A DNA stretch of 64,000 nucleotides, from the NCBI GenBank assembly GCA_019635795.1, contig JAHBYV010000003.1, positions 1 through 64,000 on the forward strand, in the 5' to 3' direction. This document shows, in pieces, positions 16,026-25,410 of the stretch; the stretch's first letter is position 1; each line of letters starts with the position of its first letter. The position numbers and the translations under genes are program-made. The notes beneath the pieces are model-generated. The model ran no database searches and was not told the origin of the DNA. It worked only from the letters and a program-made list of their open reading frames with translations. The stretch is from Rhizobiaceae bacterium (GTDB taxonomy: Bacteria > Pseudomonadota > Alphaproteobacteria > Rhizobiales > Rhizobiaceae).

Positions 16026-17597
16026 TCACTTCTTTTTGCCGAGGCCCGGCAGACCACCGGGGCCGCCAAGACCCGGCAATTTCATTCCACCCGGCAGGCC
16101 CGGAAGCCCGCCACCACCAAGGCCGGGCAGCCCGCCAGGCATACCTTTGCCCAAGCCTGCGGCCTGCGCCTGCTTCTGAAGCGCTTCAAGCTGCTTGGGG
16201 TCCATTTTTGAAAGGTCCGGCATACCACCCATGCCGCCCAGACCCATTTTCGAGGCGAGGCCGCCCATCATCTGGCGCATCATGCCCCCGCCTTTTCCTT
16301 TGCCGCCCATGGCTTTCATCATGTCAGCCATGCCGCGATGCATCTTCAGGAGGCGATTGATTTCGGCCGCATCCGTGCCGGAGCCTGCAGCAATGCGCTT
16401 TTTGCGGCTATGCTTGAGAATATCCGGATTGGCCCGTTCAGCTTTCGTCATGGAAGAAATGATCGCCAACTGGCGCTTGAACATGGAATCATCCAGCCCT
16501 GCCGCCGCCATCTGGTCCTTCATCTTGCCCACACCCGGCATCATTCCCATCAAGCCGCCCATGCCACCCATTTTTTGCATCTGGCTAAGCTGGTCGGCGA
16601 GGTCTTCGAGATCGAACTTTCCCGACTGCATTTTCTTCGCCATCGCCGCCGCTTTTTCAGCGTCGATGTGTTCGGCAGCCTTTTCAACAAGCGAAACAAT
16701 GTCGCCCATGCCGAGAATGCGGTCGGCAATGCGCTTGGGGTGGAATTCTTCCAGCCCATCCATCTTTTCACCGGTGCCGATGAGTTTGATCGGCTTTCCT
16801 GTCACTGCGCGCATGGACAGGGCAGCACCGCCGCGCCCATCGCCATCCATACGCGTCAACACAAGGCCTGTGATGCCAACGCGGCTGTCGAAATTGGTGG
16901 CAAGGTTCACCGCGTCCTGACCGGTCAGCGAATCTGCTACCAGCAGAATTTCGTGCGGGTTCGAGGCCTTCTTGATGTCGGCCATCTCGACCATCAGCGG
17001 CTCGTCAATATGCGTGCGGCCAGCCGTGTCGAGGATTATGACATCGTGTCCACCGAGCTTGGCAGCCTGGACAGCCCTGCGGGCAATCTCAACCGGTCCT
17101 TGACCGGCAACGATCGGCAAGGTGGCAACCCCGATCTGTTCGCCGAGCTGGCGCAACTGCTCCTGAGCGGCAGGGCGACGTGTATCGAGAGACGCCATCA
17201 GGACCTTCTTGCCCTGCTTCTCGTTCAGCCGCTTCGCAATCTTGGCGGAAGTCGTCGTCTTGCCGGAGCCCTGCAGGCCAACCATCATAATGACGACCGG
17301 CGCAGGTGCATTCAGGTCTACAACCGCGCTTTCCGCACCCAGCATCTCAACAAGCTCGTCATGGACGATCTTGACGACCATCTGCCCCGGCTTGATGGAT
17401 TTCAGCACTTCCGCGCCAACAGCCTTGGCGCGCACCTTGTCCACAAACGAGCGAATGACGTCTATCTGGACATCGGCCTCAATCAGCGCACGCCGCACCT
17501 CACGCAGGGCAGCAGAAACATCGGCCTCGGAGAGCGCACCGCGCCCCGTCAAATTGTTCAGGATAGAGCCCAGGCGTTCCTGAAGTGATTCAAACAT
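16026..17597 (-). CDS. ffh: Signal recognition particle protein (SRP54)
   Basis: GTPase subunit of the signal recognition particle; with 4.5S RNA it delivers inner-membrane proteins to FtsY, also in this window. From the ATG at 17597 (MFESLQERLG, behind AAGGAAGATTTGG) it has 523 residues. The N domain is followed by the G domain with G1 GLQGSGKTTTSAK, G3 DTAGR and G4 TRMDGDGRGG. The Met-rich M domain with a GMMRQMMGG stretch lies near the end, then a Gly/Leu/Pro-rich tail. The frame is open 26 codons further upstream, but the MFESLQERL start is the family's. Confidence 0.97.
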   Translation of the reverse strand: MFESLQERLGSILNNLTGRGALSEADVSAALREVRRALIEADVQIDVIRSFVDKVRAKAVGAEVLKSIKPGQMVVKIVHDELVEMLGAESAVVDLNAPAPVVIMMVGLQGSGKTTTSAKIAKRLNEKQGKKVLMASLDTRRPAAQEQLRQLGEQIGVATLPIVAGQGPVEIARRAVQAAKLGGHDVIILDTAGRTHIDEPLMVEMADIKKASNPHEILLVADSLTGQDAVNLATNFDSRVGITGLVLTRMDGDGRGGAALSMRAVTGKPIKLIGTGEKMDGLEEFHPKRIADRILGMGDIVSLVEKAAEHIDAEKAAAMAKKMQSGKFDLEDLADQLSQMQKMGGMGGLMGMMPGVGKMKDQMAAAGLDDSMFKRQLAIISSMTKAERANPDILKHSRKKRIAAGSGTDAAEINRLLKMHRGMADMMKAMGGKGKGGGMMRQMMGGLASKMGLGGMGGMPDLSKMDPKQLEALQKQAQAAGLGKGMPGGLPGLGGGGLPGLPGGMKLPGLGGPGGLPGLGKKK

Positions 17598-17673
17598 CCA
17601 AATCTTCCTTGTCTCTGGCGCAAGCCCGAGAAGTAGGGTTCCCGACGAGCTAGGACAACCAGACGCCAAAACC

Positions 17674-17708
17674 AAAAAGCACCCGGGGGCGCATCGCGCT
17701 GCCGGGTG
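17674..17708 (-). terminator. Terminator between the CPBP protease gene and ffh
   Basis: CACCCGG (17680-17686) pairs with CCGGGTG (17702-17708). On the minus strand the stem is followed by CTTTTTGG. It is 105 bases past the CPBP gene and 77 bases before ffh, so it separates the two transcripts; attenuation of ffh is an alternative. Confidence 0.7.
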
Positions 17709-17812
17709 TTGGCCTCCGGGATCTTTTTATACCTTTACGGGTCCCGGTCGGCGGCTCGGAGTTTTAACTCGTCGCTGAATTGCCGTGCTTACATAGCAAT
17801 TCGCCTCGAAAG

Positions 17813-18715
17813 TCAACTTCCGTTTGATATTCTGAGTGGCGAGCGCGCGTGCAGAAGAAGCAGCGCCGTCAAACTCACGCAAACAACGCCAATTGCCACC
17901 AGCGAGAAAGCGAACCAACCGCTCATGCCCGGTTCATTCACCGGAACGCCGCGGAACAGTGCGAGACCGGAAAACTCTTCCTGATGTGCGACCAACGCAA
18001 AGCTGAACAGATTATTGCCCATGTGAATGCCGAAGGCCGCGCCAAGATTGCCCGTGAGCCAAACCGTAAACATCATCAGAGCGGTTAGAATCCCGATGCT
18101 CACCGTTACCAGCAGGATTTGTGAAGCTTGCATTCCCGGCGACAAATGCAGGCAAATGAAGGCGACGCTCGGCAATAGCGCCCAGACCCAGGGGCTACGG
18201 AAGCGGTTTGCCAGATGGCGAGGCAGATAGCCTCTGAACAGCAATTCTTCAGCGGACGTTTGCACAAAGCAAAATGCCAGAACGGGGATAGCAAAAATCA
18301 GCCATGTTGCAAAAGGCAGATCGGTACGTTCAAAACGCGGTTCAAGGCCGTAGATCAATATTTCGGACAGAAGAGAGGTAATTGCGACAGCAGCAAACCC
18401 CTTCGCAAAGTCGCGGTAATTCAGCCGTCCGGTTGCCCCAAGCACATCTGCGAGCGGCTCTTTGTGGATGAGGCGGCTTGCGATCCACACGCCAATCCAG
18501 ATTCCCGCAAAACTTGCCAGTGTAATCAACGTTCCAAGTCTTGAAGCAAAGTAAGTCGCAACATCTGTATCTGCACCAAGAAGAGCTGGCAGACCGGCAA
18601 GAACCGAAGTTGCAAGCCAACATACTCCAATTATCAGCAAACCCAGCAATACCCGCCAGATCGTCACGGGTCGCGTCTGACTGGAGCGATACACTTCGAA
18701 GGCCGGGCTTTTCAT
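17813..18715 (-). CDS. CPBP-family intramembrane metalloprotease
   Basis: Inner-membrane protein of the CAAX-protease/bacteriocin-processing (Abi) family, 300 residues from the ATG at 18715 (MKSPAFEVYR). The diagnostic EExxxR motif is SAEELLFRGYL in the middle. A downstream FICLH supplies a metal-ligand His, as does FGIHMGNNLF, the third conserved box. About seven to eight hydrophobic helices are visible. Substrates are unknown; family members cleave within membranes. The frame extends to a TTG at 18745, but the ATG is more likely the start. Confidence 0.88.
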   Translation of the reverse strand: MKSPAFEVYRSSQTRPVTIWRVLLGLLIIGVCWLATSVLAGLPALLGADTDVATYFASRLGTLITLASFAGIWIGVWIASRLIHKEPLADVLGATGRLNYRDFAKGFAAVAITSLLSEILIYGLEPRFERTDLPFATWLIFAIPVLAFCFVQTSAEELLFRGYLPRHLANRFRSPWVWALLPSVAFICLHLSPGMQASQILLVTVSIGILTALMMFTVWLTGNLGAAFGIHMGNNLFSFALVAHQEEFSGLALFRGVPVNEPGMSGWFAFSLVAIGVVCVSLTALLLLHARSPLRISNGS

Positions 18716-18974
18716 GCGTGGATGATCCAAATTTCGGCGTATCAACGATTGTTAGACGAATTCAGGTTACTGACAGGTCAATCAGGTCTGGACGAGTTGC
18801 ATGGACAACACTCTCAGCGAATTGAACGCGTTTGATCCCGTTAAACCGAATAAATCGCTTGATTGTGGCCAGCTTCTTCGATGTAAGCCATGCGACGACG
18901 TTGTGTGTGAACCGAACAATACGGCCTGTGTGCCGCCATATTCGACAAGAGCATCTAATTTCAGGAGACGCAAA

Positions 18975-19784
18975 ATGGCAGTACGTGCCAGAAGCATGAT
19001 GTTGGCCGCCGCAATCCTGGCCGCCACGGGCCAAAGCGCGATTGCAGCCGAATGCGGCAATACCGGTTCCGGCTTTGAACAATGGAAGCAGGACTTTGCG
19101 CAGCAGGCGGCAGCGCAAGGCGTTGGCAATAAGGGCCTGTCTGCCCTGGCTGGTGCCAGCTATGCGAAAGCGACCATCAACGCTGATCGGAACCAGAAGA
19201 GCTTCAAGCTTTCATTCGAAGCCTTCATGCAAAAGCGCGGCGCTTCGGCAATCATTTCCAAGGGCAAACAGATGAAGCGGAACAACGCTGCCCTGTTTGC
19301 AAATCTGGAGCGTCGCTATGGCGTTCCGGCAGGGCCTCTCGTTGCTATCTGGGGAATGGAAACCGGATTTGGGGGATATATGGGCAAGCAGAACACCATT
19401 TCTGCAATTACGACGCTTGCCTATGATTGCCGCCGTCCCGACTATTTCAAGCCACACGCAATTGCCGCGCTAAAGCTCGTGGACAAGGGTTCGCTGAGCA
19501 CCTCGTCGGTAGGCGCCATGCACGGCGAAGTTGGTCATACGCAGTTTTTGCCCGGAAATGTGTTGCGCTACGGCGTTGACGGTGATGGCGATGGCCGCGT
19601 TGACCTTCGGAACAAGGCAGATGCACTGGCATCAACAGCCAATTTCCTGCGCGGCCATGGCTGGCAGCCAGGAGCGGGTTACCAGCCGGGACAACCAAAT
19701 TTCGCAGCGATTCAGGGCTGGAACGCAGCCAGCGTTTACCAGCGCGCCATCGCTGTTATCGGCGCTGAGATAGACGGGCGCTAA
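18975..19784 (+). CDS. Lytic murein transglycosylase
   Basis: Periplasmic enzyme that cleaves peptidoglycan between MurNAc and GlcNAc, forming 1,6-anhydro ends. It has 269 residues from the ATG at 18975, behind AGGAGACGCAAA. The signal peptide is MAVRARSMMLAAAILAATG and ends near AIAA. The MltB-like (SLT_2) signature is IWGMETGFGGYMG with catalytic Glu129; the GAMHGEVGHTQFLPGNVLRYG block is also typical. It lacks the C-terminal peptidoglycan-binding domain of some relatives. Confidence 0.93.
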   Translation: MAVRARSMMLAAAILAATGQSAIAAECGNTGSGFEQWKQDFAQQAAAQGVGNKGLSALAGASYAKATINADRNQKSFKLSFEAFMQKRGASAIISKGKQMKRNNAALFANLERRYGVPAGPLVAIWGMETGFGGYMGKQNTISAITTLAYDCRRPDYFKPHAIAALKLVDKGSLSTSSVGAMHGEVGHTQFLPGNVLRYGVDGDGDGRVDLRNKADALASTANFLRGHGWQPGAGYQPGQPNFAAIQGWNAASVYQRAIAVIGAEIDGR

Positions 19785-19801
19785 TCTCGGGCACTTTCGA
19801 C

Positions 19802-19830
19802 AAAAAAGCCGGCACGAAGCCGGCTTTTTT
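19802..19830. terminator. Terminator after the lytic transglycosylase gene
   Basis: AAAAAAGCCGGC, ACGAA, GCCGGCTTTTTT is a near-perfect symmetrical terminator 17 bases past the stop and can work in both directions. Confidence 0.88.
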
Positions 19831-19876
19831 CTATTGATTGGCGAAAAAATCAGCCCGCGTACAATACCTCCAAACC

Positions 19877-19957
19877 CGTCATTCTCGGGCTTGTCCCGAG
19901 AATCTACGGCATTCGGTGGCTATCATCGGGGCCCTCGGGACAAGCCCGAGGGTGACG
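19877..19957. repeat. Palindromic intergenic repeat element
   Basis: CGTCATTCTCGGGCTTGTCC and, inverted, GGACAAGCCCGAGGGTGACG flank a short centre. Each arm is itself a small hairpin (CTCGGG/CCCGAG). The roughly 80-base element sits between convergent genes and has the look of a repetitive extragenic palindrome; other copies in the genome would confirm it. Confidence 0.7.
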
Positions 19958-19976
19958 CTCATACAATTTTGACCTA

Positions 19977-21200
19977 TCAGCTATTGCGGTCACGAGCAGC
20001 CAAGGTGCGCAACCGAAGCGCATTGAGGCGTATAAAGCCTGCAGCGTCCTTCTGGTCATACGCACCGCGATCATCCTCAAACGTTACCAGCGCGTCGCTA
20101 TAAAGCGATTTCGGCGAACGTCGGCCCGTCACGATCACATTGCCCTTGTAGAGCTTGAGGCGAACTTCGCCTTCAACATCTTGCTGGCTCTTGTCGATCA
20201 GCGCCTGCAACATTTCACGCTCAGGCGAATACCAGAACCCATTGTAAATCAGCTCTGCGTAGCGCGGCATCAGCTCATCCTTGAGATGGGCCGCACCACG
20301 ATCCAGCGTGATCGACTCCATCGCGCGATGCGCCACCAGCAAAATGGTGCCGCCCGGCGTCTCATAAACACCACGCGACTTCATGCCGACGAACCGGTTT
20401 TCCACGAGGTCAAGACGACCAATTCCATTGTCGCGACCGAGATCATTGAGCGCGGCAAAAAGCATTGCCGGAGACATTTCCTTGCCATTCAGAGCGACCG
20501 GATCGCCATTCTTGAACGTCAAGGTAATTTCAGTGACCGCGTCAGGCGCATCCATTGGGGAAATGGTACGCTGGTAGACATATTCCGGAGGCTCCTGCCA
20601 CGGATCTTCCAGCACCTTCCCTTCAGACGAGGAGTGCAACAGATTGGCGTCAACCGAAAATGGCGCTTCGCCCTGCTTGTCTTTCGCAATCGGAATCTGA
20701 TGGTCGCGCGCAAAATCCAGAAGGTCCGTTCGGGACTTGAACGACCAGTCGCGCCACGGAGCGATAACCTTGATGTCCGGGTTCAGAGCGTAGGCCGAAA
20801 GCTCAAAGCGCACTTGATCGTTGCCCTTGCCGGTCGCACCGTGCGCAATGGCATCGGCGCCCGTATCTCTGGCAATCTCAATGAGATGCTTTGAAATCAG
20901 CGGACGCGCAATTGAAGTGCCCAGCAGATAAACGCCCTCATATTGCGCATTTGCGCGGAACATCGGGAACACGAACTCCCTGATGAACTCCTCGCGCACA
21001 TCGCGGACATAAATCTCCTTGATGCCAAGCAGCTCGGCCTTCTTGCGCGCCGGTTCCAGCTCACCACCCTGGCCCAGATCAGCCGTAAAGGTTACGACCT
21101 CCGCTCCGAGTTCTGTTTGCAGCCACTTGAGAATAATGGAAGTGTCGAGCCCGCCGGAATAGGCAAGCACCACCTTCTTGACGTCTTTTGGCTTCGCCAT
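19977..21200 (-). CDS. argG: Argininosuccinate synthase
   Basis: ATP-dependent ligation of citrulline and aspartate to argininosuccinate, the penultimate step of arginine synthesis. It has 407 residues. The N-terminal PP-loop is [29 protein letters not shown] and [16 protein letters not shown] segments (here [14 protein letters not shown]) are typical substrate-site blocks. It stands alone, divergent from the exporter gene at 21379. Confidence 0.97.
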   Translation of the reverse strand: MAKPKDVKKVVLAYSGGLDTSIILKWLQTELGAEVVTFTADLGQGGELEPARKKAELLGIKEIYVRDVREEFIREFVFPMFRANAQYEGVYLLGTSIARPLISKHLIEIARDTGADAIAHGATGKGNDQVRFELSAYALNPDIKVIAPWRDWSFKSRTDLLDFARDHQIPIAKDKQGEAPFSVDANLLHSSSEGKVLEDPWQEPPEYVYQRTISPMDAPDAVTEITLTFKNGDPVALNGKEMSPAMLFAALNDLGRDNGIGRLDLVENRFVGMKSRGVYETPGGTILLVAHRAMESITLDRGAAHLKDELMPRYAELIYNGFWYSPEREMLQALIDKSQQDVEGEVRLKLYKGNVIVTGRRSPKSLYSDALVTFEDDRGAYDQKDAAGFIRLNALRLRTLAARDRNS

Positions 21201-21322
21201 TCTTGAGACCCCAACAAATCTGGAAACTATAGTGTCCGCGCTTTAGCGATTTACGGACAAAGGGGCAAGTTGCCAGTCTGCACTGGACCGCAATTCCCTG
21301 CGCTGTGCCAAACATATCAGCT

Positions 21323-21341
21323 ATGCAAGCGCGGCTTGCAT
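21323..21341. promoter_or_regulatory. Perfect palindrome upstream of the exporter gene
   Basis: ATGCAAGC, GCG, GCTTGCAT: an 8-3-8 perfect dyad 37 bases before the exporter start and in the argG-exporter intergenic space. It may be an operator for a dimeric regulator; the regulator is unknown. Confidence 0.45.
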
Positions 21342-21378
21342 GTGGCATAGACCGACAAAATTTTCCACGGGCACTCAA

Positions 21379-22020
21379 ATGAGTTTCATTCCCGATCTAC
21401 CGACCATTCTGCAATTCGCCGTCGCGACCTTCATTATTTCGATCACGCCAGGTCCGGACATGACCCTATTCGTTGGGCGCGCCTTGTCAGAAGGACGCTC
21501 CGCCGGTTTTGCGTGCCTGTTCGGCGCGCTAACCGGCATTGTCATTCACACCACGCTTGTCGCGCTGGGCCTGTCAGCGTTGATTGTCGCGTCCCCTCAA
21601 GCCTTTCTGGCGCTCAAGATCGGCGGTGCCGTTTACCTCGTGTGGTTGGCTTGGCAGGCGATACGGCACGGCTCGGCTTTTGCACCTGATGCCACACCCC
21701 GAGCCCCGCGTTCGCTCTATCGCAATTGGGCGACCGGACTCGGCATCAATCTGATGAACCCTAAGATCATCCTGTTCTTCATGACGTTTCTGCCGCAGTT
21801 CATATCGGCGCACGATCCGAACGCACCGGGTAAGCTATTCTTCCTTGGTATGATGTTTATCGTTCTTTCACTGCCGGTAACGATTCCAATCGTCATCGTG
21901 GCAGACAAGTTCGCCGCCCTGCTGCGCAAAAGCCCGCGCGTTACCCGTATCGTTGATTATCTTTTTGCCGGCGTGTTCTCGGCATTCGCAATCAAGATTC
22001 TGACCACACAGGCGAAGTGA
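21379..22020 (+). CDS. LysE/RhtB-family amino acid exporter
   Basis: Inner-membrane efflux protein of 213 residues with about six hydrophobic helices. The family signature ITPGPDMTLFVGRAL follows the first helix, and NPKIILFFMTFLPQF lies in the second half. The start is ATG 21379 (MSFIPDLP); the open frame further upstream is non-coding. Such proteins export amino acids or homoserine lactones; the substrate is not evident. The neighbouring argG does not prove arginine export. Confidence 0.92.
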   Translation: MSFIPDLPTILQFAVATFIISITPGPDMTLFVGRALSEGRSAGFACLFGALTGIVIHTTLVALGLSALIVASPQAFLALKIGGAVYLVWLAWQAIRHGSAFAPDATPRAPRSLYRNWATGLGINLMNPKIILFFMTFLPQFISAHDPNAPGKLFFLGMMFIVLSLPVTIPIVIVADKFAALLRKSPRVTRIVDYLFAGVFSAFAIKILTTQAK

Positions 22021-23253
22021 CTAAGCTTCGCCGTGGTTCGCGATCATCATTGCTTCGAGCGCGAGACGCTCGTGCTTCTTGAGACGCTCTGATTCAGATT
22101 TGAGCTGGCCGCACGCAGCCAGAATATCGCGCCCGCGCGGAGTTCTGATGGGCGAGGCATACCCGGCATTGTTGATGTAGTCGGCAAATTTCTCAATCGT
22201 TTCCCAGTCCGAGCATTGGTAGTTTGTGCCCGGCCACGGGTTGAAAGGAATGAGATTGATCTTTGCCGGAATACCTCTCAGCAGATTGACCAGCGCCCGA
22301 GCATGATCGAGCGAGTCATTCACGTCCTTCAGCATCACATACTCAAAAGTAATGCGTCGGGCATTGGACAGACCCGGATACTTCCGGCACGCATCCATCA
22401 ATTGCTCAAGCGGATACTTTTTATTGATCGGAACAAGCAGATCACGCAGATCGTCATCTGGCGCATGAAGCGAAATTGCCAGCATGACACCGATCTCTTC
22501 GCCTGTTCGGAGAATTTCGGGCACGACGCCGGAGGTCGAAAGAGTAATGCGGCGCTTGGATAGCGACAGGCCATCGCCATCTGACGCGATCAAGAGCGCT
22601 TTCTTGACCGCCTCGAAATTATAGAGCGGCTCGCCCATTCCCATCATGACGATGTTCGAAATCTTGCGGCCCTCGGCCGGAACGATTGCACCGTCAGGCG
22701 TATCGCGCTCCGGAAAATCACCCAGCCGATCACGCGCTATCAGCAACTGCGCCAGAATTTCTTCCGACGTCAGGTTTCGCACCAGCTTTTGCGTGCCCGT
22801 ATGGCAGAATGAGCATGTAAGCGTGCAGCCAACCTGCGAAGAAATGCAAAGCGTCCCGCGACCTTCCTCGGGAATGTAAACCGTCTCGATTTCAACCGGA
22901 CGACCAGCGCCGCGCGGCGGAAAACGGAACAGCCATTTGCGCGTTCCGTCATTGGAAATCTGTTCCTCGACAATTTCCGGGCGCGCGATGTTGAAATGCC
23001 TGGCCAGCGTTGCCCGCAAATCCTTAGAGATGTTGAACATGTCGTCAAATGACGAAACACCCCGAACATAGAGCCAGTGCCACAATTGCTGAACGCGCAT
23101 CTTTATCTGGCGCTCAGGAATTCCAATTCCTGAAAGCGCCTCCGCCATTTCTTCGCGCGTTAATCCGACCAGCGATTCCTTAACCGGCATAGAGGCACGC
23201 GCACCAAGCGATGCGCGCGTAGATTCGTCTTTGATGTCGAGCGAAAAGGTCAT
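22021..23253 (-). CDS. rlmN: Dual-specificity 23S rRNA/tRNA adenine-C2 methyltransferase
   Basis: Radical-SAM enzyme that methylates C2 of A2503 in 23S rRNA and A37 in several tRNAs. It has 410 residues, with the iron-sulfur cysteines in [14 protein letters not shown] and the [10 protein letters not shown] box. The C-terminal catalytic Cys is in [12 protein letters not shown]. The first 15-25 residues are extra compared with shorter homologues, and an in-frame ATG (MPVKESL, residue 22) could also start. It ends one base after the convergent exporter gene. Confidence 0.96.
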   Translation of the reverse strand: MTFSLDIKDESTRASLGARASMPVKESLVGLTREEMAEALSGIGIPERQIKMRVQQLWHWLYVRGVSSFDDMFNISKDLRATLARHFNIARPEIVEEQISNDGTRKWLFRFPPRGAGRPVEIETVYIPEEGRGTLCISSQVGCTLTCSFCHTGTQKLVRNLTSEEILAQLLIARDRLGDFPERDTPDGAIVPAEGRKISNIVMMGMGEPLYNFEAVKKALLIASDGDGLSLSKRRITLSTSGVVPEILRTGEEIGVMLAISLHAPDDDLRDLLVPINKKYPLEQLMDACRKYPGLSNARRITFEYVMLKDVNDSLDHARALVNLLRGIPAKINLIPFNPWPGTNYQCSDWETIEKFADYINNAGYASPIRTPRGRDILAACGQLKSESERLKKHERLALEAMMIANHGEA

Positions 23254-23469
23254 GGCAGCAGCAATATGGGAAACAATGTTCGATTTGTCGAACTTGCGCG
23301 GCCAATATCACGGATTCTGCAGAACGTCACCACCAAGGATGCAACTGTTTCGGCAGGCAGAAATGTCACGCCTATGCCACCCACAATACTCTGCATCCAG
23401 ACGGCTTTGGTTACCGTCGGATGCCAGAATATCGTGATCGGTCGTGCGGCAGTCGTATGCAACCAAACC

Positions 23470-25137
23470 CTAAGCGTCGAACAGAGTGATGTCGCTGTCA
23501 CCAATTGCAGGAGACGGCATTGTCTGGAACAACGCCCTTCCTGGCATCTCGCGTGTACCAATTTTAGGCTGAGCTTGTGGAGCGTGGTTTACGATTGGGC
23601 TCGACAATGTCTCCTCGTCGCCGAACAATTTCCAGATCAGCGACCCATCAGCTGGGCTAAGCTTCTGGAAAGTAATGTTTGCATCCGGGATTCTTCCGTC
23701 GGCCAACAGTCTTTCGTAATACTTTCCCTGCCGGAATGAATAGCCGTCGGGACCCTCCCAGCGCGCCAATGAGGCATCAAAATAATTCTGGAAAGACTGC
23801 CCTTTCTGAGGTGCCGGCAGTGGAAAGTCATTGCCGAGACCATAGCTGTAGTACAGCACGTCGCGGGCTGCCTCCTCCCAGTTGCGTGCATTCTGGTTAA
23901 CCGGCCTGACTTCGCCGTTATCAAGCTGCACTTTTGCAGGCAACCGCCATTTCGCTCCCTGCTGCGCCGCGAACTCCAGATACTGCGGGAAATCCTTGAA
24001 CGCACCGAAGGTCGGTTTCGCAAATTGGGGCGGAAGATCGGCACCGCGTTGTTCCAGGTAATATTTTGCCGCACGTTGCCATTCGTCCCGAGCATCTTGC
24101 AACCGGACCCTGTAACCCTCTTTGGTTTCCCACATTTCATCCGGTGCAAAGCGGATCGGGTCGATTTCACTGCCGCGCCTCGCACGCGGCTCAATTGCCG
24201 TAACAATTCCGCCGGGCGCTTCCCGAAGAACAGGTTCAATAGGGACCATTCCAGGCGGCAGTTGCAACATGCCAGGGCCCGTCAAAATGGCGGGAGCCTT
24301 ATCGAGATTGCCGAGATGTGCAGCGAAGTTGATCGCTGGCGCATTGCCATGAATGACGCTTGCAGGCGCCGGAGCGCCATAGAGATTCTTATCGTCCAGT
24401 CTTCCAATCAATGTTTGCGAGTATGACCAGCTCTCTTCCAAATATGCTGGCGCCTCTGCAGGCACATCCAACTGCTTTGTTGGAGCCACTGCGTTGTATG
24501 TCTCCAGAGGCCACCATTCATGGGCAGCGACTCGCACAAACGGGCGGTTCGACCGTTCGAGCACTACCCTTTCCTGAATGGCGAGCAGGTCCGGCGTTTC
24601 AGCTCTAGGCAGCGGTGCTTCCTGATCCCCCGAATAGACATAGTTTCCAAGATAAAAGTGCCCCAAAGCAGAGCCTATTACCTCGCCTTTTGGTGCGGGC
24701 TGCACGTTCACCAGCTCGGCAACTTCGGCTTTCTTCAGCGCCCCTCCATACCTGAGTTGATTTTTTTCTGCGAGTTCAAGGTTGTTCTGATACTCGCGCC
24801 CCCGGTCGCCTTTCCAGTCCTTCCGCATCTGCGTAACATATTTGCGAAATCCTGAGAAATTATCCTCATAATAACGGTTGTTTGAATTTACCGGCAGCAA
24901 GAAATCATCAAATGATTCGGGAACAAAGTTCTTTAGAGCATCCTTGAAACGGACTCTATCAATATCAAAAATATCAAAATACTCACCATTCACCTGATAA
25001 TATTTTTCGTTCTGAAAAATTCTCTCAGCGTCAAGCAACTGATCGATATAGGTTCCACCCCGCAACTGATCATATTCTGGCAATTGCCTGTCCAGATTAT
25101 CAGTATCAAATTCCGCAAATATATTGTTCTTCGGCAT
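23470..25137 (-). CDS. Isolated member of the island family, three W-x-G modules
   Basis: Unrecognised protein of 555 residues starting MPKNNIFAEFD at 25137 behind TTGGGGTAGTC, the leader seen in the island. Three modules are visible at about residues 61-121 (ending MRKDWKGDRGREY), 350-403 (degenerate) and 418-475 (NWEEAARDVLYYSYGLG, then FQNYFDASLARWEGPDGYSFR). HEWWPLETYN recalls EWPLHAQ of protein D. There is no signal peptide and no FWDRF cap; it ends ITLFDA. It lies between core genes rlmN and lpdA, about 8.5 kb from the island, so the family is dispersed. Confidence 0.72.
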   Translation of the reverse strand: MPKNNIFAEFDTDNLDRQLPEYDQLRGGTYIDQLLDAERIFQNEKYYQVNGEYFDIFDIDRVRFKDALKNFVPESFDDFLLPVNSNNRYYEDNFSGFRKYVTQMRKDWKGDRGREYQNNLELAEKNQLRYGGALKKAEVAELVNVQPAPKGEVIGSALGHFYLGNYVYSGDQEAPLPRAETPDLLAIQERVVLERSNRPFVRVAAHEWWPLETYNAVAPTKQLDVPAEAPAYLEESWSYSQTLIGRLDDKNLYGAPAPASVIHGNAPAINFAAHLGNLDKAPAILTGPGMLQLPPGMVPIEPVLREAPGGIVTAIEPRARRGSEIDPIRFAPDEMWETKEGYRVRLQDARDEWQRAAKYYLEQRGADLPPQFAKPTFGAFKDFPQYLEFAAQQGAKWRLPAKVQLDNGEVRPVNQNARNWEEAARDVLYYSYGLGNDFPLPAPQKGQSFQNYFDASLARWEGPDGYSFRQGKYYERLLADGRIPDANITFQKLSPADGSLIWKLFGDEETLSSPIVNHAPQAQPKIGTREMPGRALFQTMPSPAIGDSDITLFDA

Positions 25138-25300
25138 GACTACCCCAATAGTCCATCATTCCGAAACAGGGAGATATCCTGTCGGGAAATATGCATTCAT
25201 TTTCAAAGACATTTGCCCCAAGCAAACGATCTTAGTATATTAGATTATAAGAATATATTTGCAACAATTATTTCATCGTGAGGTGGGGCGGAAATGTTGA
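25138..25300 (-). promoter_or_regulatory. AT-rich leader of the isolated family member
   Basis: A block rich in TATATT/TTATAA steps lies at about 25228-25275, upstream of an otherwise normal leader that ends in TTGGGGTAGTC before ATGCC. It matches the organisation in front of island genes C, E and F. Confidence 0.4.
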
Positions 25301-25328
25301 CCCCATGATACTGCAGAGCAACCGAACA

Positions 25329-25366
25329 TAAAAACTTGGCCAGCAGCCCTCCACAGACTGCTGGCC
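25329..25366 (-). terminator. Terminator after lpdA
   Basis: GGCCAGCAG (25338-25346) pairs with CTGCTGGCC (25358-25366). On the minus strand the stem is followed by AAGTTTTTATG. Confidence 0.75.
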
Positions 25367-25410
25367 TGACCCCGGCGAACGACTATGCGGCTGGTGCCGC
25401 TAGCACATAC

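Noticed and set aside
16338..17588. 416-codon open frame antisense to ffh.
   Set aside because: Shadow of ffh; composition and lack of any domain motif argue against translation.
17598..17812. A 4.5S (SRP) RNA upstream of ffh was looked for.
   Set aside because: The conserved GGAAGGAAGCAG-type tip is absent; only a terminator hairpin is present.
23254..23469. Possible gene remnant between rlmN and the isolated family member (minus frame with GVTFLPAETVA).
   Set aside because: No start, no motif and no match I can name; treated as plain intergenic DNA.
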